Shown: positions 61,101 to 64,000 of the stretch, piece by piece
Layout of the letters: every line of letters starts with the position of its first letter
How positions within the stretch are numbered: position 1 is the stretch's first letter
Assembly (NCBI GenBank): GCA_052034005.1
Contig: JBPOJB010000005.1
Span: 19,946-83,945, forward strand
Direction of reading: 5' to 3'
Source: JAAYDI01 sp052034005
Lineage (GTDB): Bacteria; Planctomycetota; Planctomycetia; Pirellulales; Pirellulaceae
Length of the DNA stretch: 64,000 nucleotides
The notes under the pieces: model-generated
What the model was told of the DNA's origin: nothing
What the model saw: only the letters and a program-made list of their open reading frames with translations
Database searches by the model: none
Program-made: the position numbers and the translations under genes

Positions 61101-62398
61101 ATGTGATCTCGGCGTTGGAGGCCGAGCTGTTCCAAGAGGAGAACCCGGCGGGCACGCTGAGCTATGACGAGGCGGACGTGCGGCTGGTGACGGCGCTCGA
61201 CGCCCGCACGGGCGAGAAGCTCTGGGAGCAGATCGTCGACCTGACCGGCTGCGGCGGCGACTACACAGGCGCGGCCTACCGCGATGGCCTGCTGCTGTTC
61301 TTCGGACAGCACGGAAACCACGATGCCTGGCGATTCAGGGAGGGAGGCATGCAATGGCGCCGCATCACGACCTTGGCCGCGGAGACTGGCGAGCTGGTCT
61401 GGTCGCGCGCGCTCAACTACCGCACGCGCCCCGTCATCGTCGGCGACCGGATCATCCTCGAGCCGCGGGCCTGCACGCTACGCACGGGCGAGATCATCAC
61501 GCGTGACCACCCGGTCACCGGCCAGGCGGTCCCCTGGGAGTTCCTGCGACCCGGCCACACCTGCGGCATCACGGCCGCTTCCGCCCACGGCCTGTTCTAC
61601 CGCTCGGCGTGCACCGCCTTCTGTGACATGACGCGCGACAACGGCGTCACGATCTTCGGCGCCTACCGGCCGGGCTGCGCGATCAGCCTGATTCCCGCCT
61701 GCGGCCTGCTGCTCTCACCCGAAGCTTCGTCCGGGTGCACCTGCTCCTACCCGATCCGATGCACCTTGGTCATGAAGTGCAAGCCTCAGCGGCAGCAGCC
61801 CTGGAGCATCTACGTGTCGCCCGGCGACTTGAATCCGGTCCAGCACCTCGCGATCAACCTGGGCGCCTTCGCCGACATGAAAGCCGATGATGGCACGGTG
61901 TGGTTCGCCTACCCCAGCCCGAAAACGGGGTCGTACAACCACTTCCCCAACTACGGAGTGAAGTTCGATTTCCGGGAGGAAACGCTGCCCGGCATGGGCT
62001 ACTTCGCGCACGACTCCAAGGGCCAGTCCATCGCCGGCACCGACAAGCCGTGGCTGTTCACCTCGGGGTGCCGCGGCCTGGTGCGCTGCCAGATCCCGCT
62101 GATCGATGCCGAGGCCGGACAACCGGAAGGCCGGTATGACGTCCGACTGGGATTTCGAGCCCCGGACGGCGATCTGCCGGGGCAACGCGTGTTCGACATC
62201 AAGCTGCAGGGCCAGGTCGTGCGGGAGAACTGCGACCTCGCACAGCTCTCGAATGGCACGGACCAAGCGGTCATCTTGGACTTCGAAGGGGTCCCGGTCA
62301 GCGGCGCATTGGCCCTGGAACTCGCCGCCAAGGGCTCACCGATCACCGAGGCGAACGCACCGGTCATCAACTGTATCGAACTGCACAAGAACCCATAG
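58118..62398 (+). CDS. Giant exported PQQ-propeller/methyltransferase-like/PQQ-propeller/malectin-like protein
   Basis: A 1426-residue protein. ATG 58118 has GAGG 7 bases upstream and gives a signal peptide (FVYSAGLLLGVLFSPGVVGA). Residues about 40-340 and 415-505 are PQQ-like blades (VFAVDAVGGDVRWSF, VVALDAAGGTELWRHD). A coiled coil (about 350-415) interrupts them. Residues about 514-620 are a Rossmann methyltransferase-like domain with VLDCGEGRLAYELA and IVGLECDPAKLAVARRRLEAAG. A second propeller follows (about 645-1060) and is broken by another coiled coil (951-1009). The C-terminal 140 residues resemble a malectin-type sugar-binding sandwich. A methyltransferase fold in an exported protein is odd, since SAM is cytoplasmic. 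Confidence 0.87.
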   Translation: MSMHDVKRLEQCLMAFVYSAGLLLGVLFSPGVVGASDWPTYRADIARSGVTSECLPRAISLQWAYRPALAPKPAWPEPAEELPRMHSDNAYHVAIAQGLVFFGSSVTDRVFAVDAVGGDVRWSFAVEGPVRFAPTVAAGRVYFGSDDGHAYCLDAATGTLIWKRRAGPSDEKVLGNGRMISLWPVRTSVLVDNGLVHFAAGVFPYEGLYVYALRAEDGSVVWVNDTMGDRSHELEFGGLCPHGYLVASATTLYVPSGRAMPAAFDRATGRFLFFTSPGAKRGGTWALLDDNRLIAGVDYSGTPNKVVYDAASGARKEDAFAWFAGTDMAMTSRFVYLVNEEGVYAVDRAAYASAVEEAGKLDAQRDQLERRLEALKKQQQDASGEQADSEALAQQVAANTQELAQVKARRNQLKDSVYLWRFGAKQFTSVMCAGDIVVAGGEGMVVALDAAGGTELWRHDVDGLAVGLATAGGRLVVSTDTGAVYCFAEGAVPAAKVFAGAEVADPDPTDALNETYQAAARRIVEATGIVKGHCLVLDCGEGRLAYELARQTDLQIVGLECDPAKLAVARRRLEAAGLWGARVVVEPWDVRALPDYFANLIVSDGMLHTGRTTAPDEERSRLLRPWGGVEYLSFHESGQVVWRQSVRGALEGAGTWAQQYADPHNTACSMDQLVRGPLGVLWFGEPGPQGMVERHAGAQAPLARDGRLFIQGENVITAVDAFNGTLLWQREIPGAVRVLVKADSGNLVVTDTGLYVAALDKCYRLDPATGRTVRVYALPPSDSEQRHRWGYLSVVGNVLYGSAATAMKNEYGAYVASFLADGQWRPADEVPAELKADYEKLKQQYPDPKGLRMRAQRDGYMYSRMTSFPWQGEFSQKNATTKNAMVSDRLFAVDTETGQLLWEYAGQRIGNITIVLGEGQIFLADSAVTAEQRSAAMARRPQLIESGAYHLRPGVAEELAEKKRLLAEHLEKRQALISAQKNHASVDSQIDQVKYVISALEAELFQEENPAGTLSYDEADVRLVTALDARTGEKLWEQIVDLTGCGGDYTGAAYRDGLLLFFGQHGNHDAWRFREGGMQWRRITTLAAETGELVWSRALNYRTRPVIVGDRIILEPRACTLRTGEIITRDHPVTGQAVPWEFLRPGHTCGITAASAHGLFYRSACTAFCDMTRDNGVTIFGAYRPGCAISLIPACGLLLSPEASSGCTCSYPIRCTLVMKCKPQRQQPWSIYVSPGDLNPVQHLAINLGAFADMKADDGTVWFAYPSPKTGSYNHFPNYGVKFDFREETLPGMGYFAHDSKGQSIAGTDKPWLFTSGCRGLVRCQIPLIDAEAGQPEGRYDVRLGFRAPDGDLPGQRVFDIKLQGQVVRENCDLAQLSNGTDQAVILDFEGVPVSGALALELAAKGSPITEANAPVINCIELHKNP

Positions 62399-62490
62399 TC
62401 AATCGTCCCCGGCGCTGCTTGTCATTCCCCGGGCACGGGCAATAATGGCGGTGGCTGACCGTTCAGTAGTACGGGAAAGGAGCGTTGATC

Positions 62491-63186
62491 ATGGCGACGA
62501 GCTATGACGTCCGGCTGATCCGCAAGCGGGAGATAGCTGAAGGAACGATGGAGTTCGTGCTGGAGAAGCCGCCGGGGTTCGAGTATCGGGCCGGGCAGTT
62601 CGGCGATCTGGTGTTGCCCGATTCCGATGAGATCAATGAGAGCAACAACAAGCACGGGTTCTCGTTCGCCAGCGCGCCGTATGAAGACACATTGCGCATG
62701 GCGACCCGCCTGCGCGACACCCCGTTCAAGCGCGCGGCGCGCAAGGTGCCCGACGGCACGATCGTCAAGCTGCTCGCGCTGTGGGGTGATTTCACACTGC
62801 ACAAGAACGAGGCGATCCCAGCGGTGTTCGTCATCGGCGGGATTGGCATCACACCGGTGCGCGGCATTGTCGCGCAGGCCACGCACGACCGGACCGCGCA
62901 TCAGATCACGCTGATTTATGCCAACCGGACGCCGGCGCAGGCCGCGTATGCCGCCGATTTCCAGCAGTACGCGGCGGAAAACCCGCGGTTTACCTATGTC
63001 CCGGTGTACACGTCGACGCAGGGGCATGTGAACGCGGACCTGATCCGGCAATATGTGCCCGATGTCACGGCGCCCAGGTACTACCTGTCAGGCCCGGAAG
63101 GCATGGTCAAGGCCATGCGGGCGCTGCTGGTGGAGATCGGCGCAGATGAAGACAACATCCGCACCGAGGAATTCGAGGGCTATTGA
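62491..63186 (+). CDS. Ferredoxin-NADP reductase-like flavoprotein
   Basis: A 231-residue FAD/NAD(P) oxidoreductase. AAAGGAG lies 8 bases before ATG 62491. The FAD-binding barrel has YRAGQFGDLVLPD and HGFSFASAPYE, related to the RxYS pattern but with Phe-Ser in place of Tyr-Ser. The NAD(P) domain has VFVIGGIGITPVRGI and YLSGPEGMVKAMR, the C-terminal GPxxM motif. There is no [2Fe-2S] domain, so electrons pass to or from a separate partner. A reductase for a ferredoxin or a similar carrier is inferred. Confidence 0.9.
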   Translation: MATSYDVRLIRKREIAEGTMEFVLEKPPGFEYRAGQFGDLVLPDSDEINESNNKHGFSFASAPYEDTLRMATRLRDTPFKRAARKVPDGTIVKLLALWGDFTLHKNEAIPAVFVIGGIGITPVRGIVAQATHDRTAHQITLIYANRTPAQAAYAADFQQYAAENPRFTYVPVYTSTQGHVNADLIRQYVPDVTAPRYYLSGPEGMVKAMRALLVEIGADEDNIRTEEFEGY

Positions 63187-63209
63187 GTCTCTGTTGCGGA
63201 CAGGGGGCT

Positions 63210-63407
63210 TCACTCCTCCGCGGGCGGGCGTTTCCGGGAATACTTGCCGTCGGGAAGTTCGTAGTACAGCTGTCCGTCAAACGAATAGACGTTCGCGACT
63301 CCAAGTCGGCGACTCTCTGCCTGAGCTTTGCGAACCGCGGTACGACAGAGTCGTATCAGCTCGTCGGCTTTCTGGAACGTGTCTACGTTGTGAAGCGCAT
63401 CAGCCAT
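63210..63407 (-). CDS. Small partner protein of the zeta-toxin-like gene (putative antitoxin)
   Basis: A 65-residue protein. ATG 63407 overlaps the stop of the zeta-toxin-like gene by eight bases. It has a helix (FQKADELIRLCRTAVRKAQAESRR) and a short C-terminal sheet (NVYSFDGQLYYELPDGKY). Proteins of this type recur downstream of zeta-like AAA kinases in bacteria. I infer a toxin-neutralising role from position, size and charge, not from a known motif. Confidence 0.65.
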   Translation of the reverse strand: MADALHNVDTFQKADELIRLCRTAVRKAQAESRRLGVANVYSFDGQLYYELPDGKYSRKRPPAEE

Positions 63408-63849
63408 CGACACCACCTGCTACGAAGCGATCAAACGCCGCAAACAGCTCAGCGTCCCGGACCGATAGGTCCGCGGCGGTTCCGGCCGCAACGTCGACCG
63501 GTTGGTTACCCGCATTGTAGATCAAAAGCCAGTGATCCGCCAACGGTCGGTACAACCACCAGAAGTTACGGATACTGCGGAGAAATCGCCGTCGAACATC
63601 GACTTCTGGGACGCCATGACCACCTTTCAGGACGCGCTCGTGGACTCGCTCAACACAGGTGTCAGGCGAGTCCAGGAAGAGGTAGACGATCGTGATCGCG
63701 AAACCGGCGTCGCGCGCACGACGGATAACATGCGGCATGGTACGCCCGACGAGTGTCGACTCGAGAACGATCCGCCGCTGATCAATGAGCGCGGTGGCAA
63801 GACGCCGCAAGAGCTCCTCCGCGGCAGCCACGCCGACCGAATCCGGGCC
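63400..63849 (-). pseudogene. Zeta-toxin-like kinase, 5' end missing
   Basis: The frame from about 63849 down to 63400 has the middle and end of a zeta-type kinase: RIVLESTLVGRTMPHVIRRA (usual 'FETTLAS' site), ITIVYLFLDSPDTCVERVHERV, and DVRRRFLRSIRNFWWLYRPLAD with the C-terminal Arg-rich substrate region. The N-terminal P-loop (GxxGxGKT) that binds ATP is absent. In frame upstream only a GPDSVG stretch remains before unrelated DNA. An opposite-strand transposase piece starts at that point. The toxin is therefore probably inactive. The partner gene downstream is complete. Confidence 0.78.
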
Positions 63850-64000
63850 GCACGTACCGCAGGAAAGGCGACCCCGAGAAAGTCAAGACCCATGACTTTC
63901 CCGACAAGAACCTCGGCAAGGCGGTACCGTATGGGGTCTATGACCTGACCCACAACGAAGCGGGCGTGTCGGTGGGCATCAGCCACGACACGGCCGAGTT
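63841..64000 (+). mobile_element. ISAzo13-family (Rhodopirellula-type) transposase fragment, cut at window end
   Basis: The plus strand from about 63841 reads GRTYRRKGDPEKVKTHDF, then DKNLGKAVPYGVYDLTHNE and VSVGISHDTAEF, matching the central DDE-domain part of ISAzo13-type transposases, which are common in planctomycetes. The first half of the transposase is missing; sequence before 63841 belongs to the zeta-toxin gene. Whether the element continues intact beyond the window is unknown. Confidence 0.85.

Overview
The window looks like chromosomal DNA of a planctomycete, probably an uncultured or environmental lineage. It is GC-rich. It carries a DUF1549/DUF1553 protein next to a DUF1501 protein, Tat-signal Gfo/Idh/MocA and sugar-isomerase-like proteins, ThuA-DUF1080, a sulfatase, PQQ-propeller and FG-GAP proteins, many glycoside hydrolases and an ISAzo13-type (Rhodopirellula-type) transposase piece. 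No rRNA, tRNA, origin or CRISPR array was seen. Family names come from motif recognition, not from searches.

Layout. 1-13.6 kb: secreted carbohydrate processing: a glycoside hydrolase cut by the window edge, a secretin-like repeat protein, a glycosidase-sulfatase fusion, ThuA-DUF1080, a GH5-like enzyme, a Tat-exported oxidoreductase and a leucine-rich-repeat protein. 13.6-18.4 kb: a HicAB module whose toxin gene has a nonsense codon, then two secreted TIM-barrel proteins, all flanked by a perfect 48-bp inverted repeat. 18.2-21.56 kb: an accessory island bounded by a 109-bp direct repeat. It holds a hairpin element, a 218-bp dispersed repeat, 46-bp tandem repeats and a three-gene module (MqsR-like toxin, MqsA-like antitoxin, ImmA/IrrE-type metallopeptidase) with a palindrome over its promoter. 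21.56-24.3 kb: a beta-helix protein, DinB and GNAT proteins. 24.4-27.6 kb: a BtuFCD-type importer behind a cobalamin riboswitch and a strong sigma70-like promoter. 28-36 kb: four exported planctomycete-type proteins on one strand. 36.1-40.2 kb: the Hen1-Pnkp RNA repair operon.

40.5-44.6 kb: a tightly overlapping polyol/sugar catabolic operon on the minus strand. 44.8-53.5 kb: a GH20-like enzyme, a double hot-dog dehydratase, a FabG-like reductase with an unknown partner, a TIM-barrel epimerase, a TM2 protein, a FucI-like exported protein, an aldo/keto reductase and a decayed epimerase. 53.7-63.2 kb: a GH78 rhamnosidase, a GNAT protein with a zinc-ribbon tail, a giant PQQ-methyltransferase-PQQ-malectin protein and a flavin reductase. 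63.2-64 kb: a zeta-toxin module cut off at its P-loop end by a transposase fragment.

Taken together, the window describes a polysaccharide-degrading bacterium. Rhamnose, hexosamine and sulfated-glycan enzymes act outside the cytoplasm, and polyol and keto-sugar enzymes act inside. Between these metabolic genes lie toxin-antitoxin and RNA-repair functions and several repeat families. The best candidates for new biology are the three-gene toxin/antitoxin/protease module on its repeat-bounded island, the glycosidase-sulfatase fusion and the methyltransferase-bearing PQQ protein.
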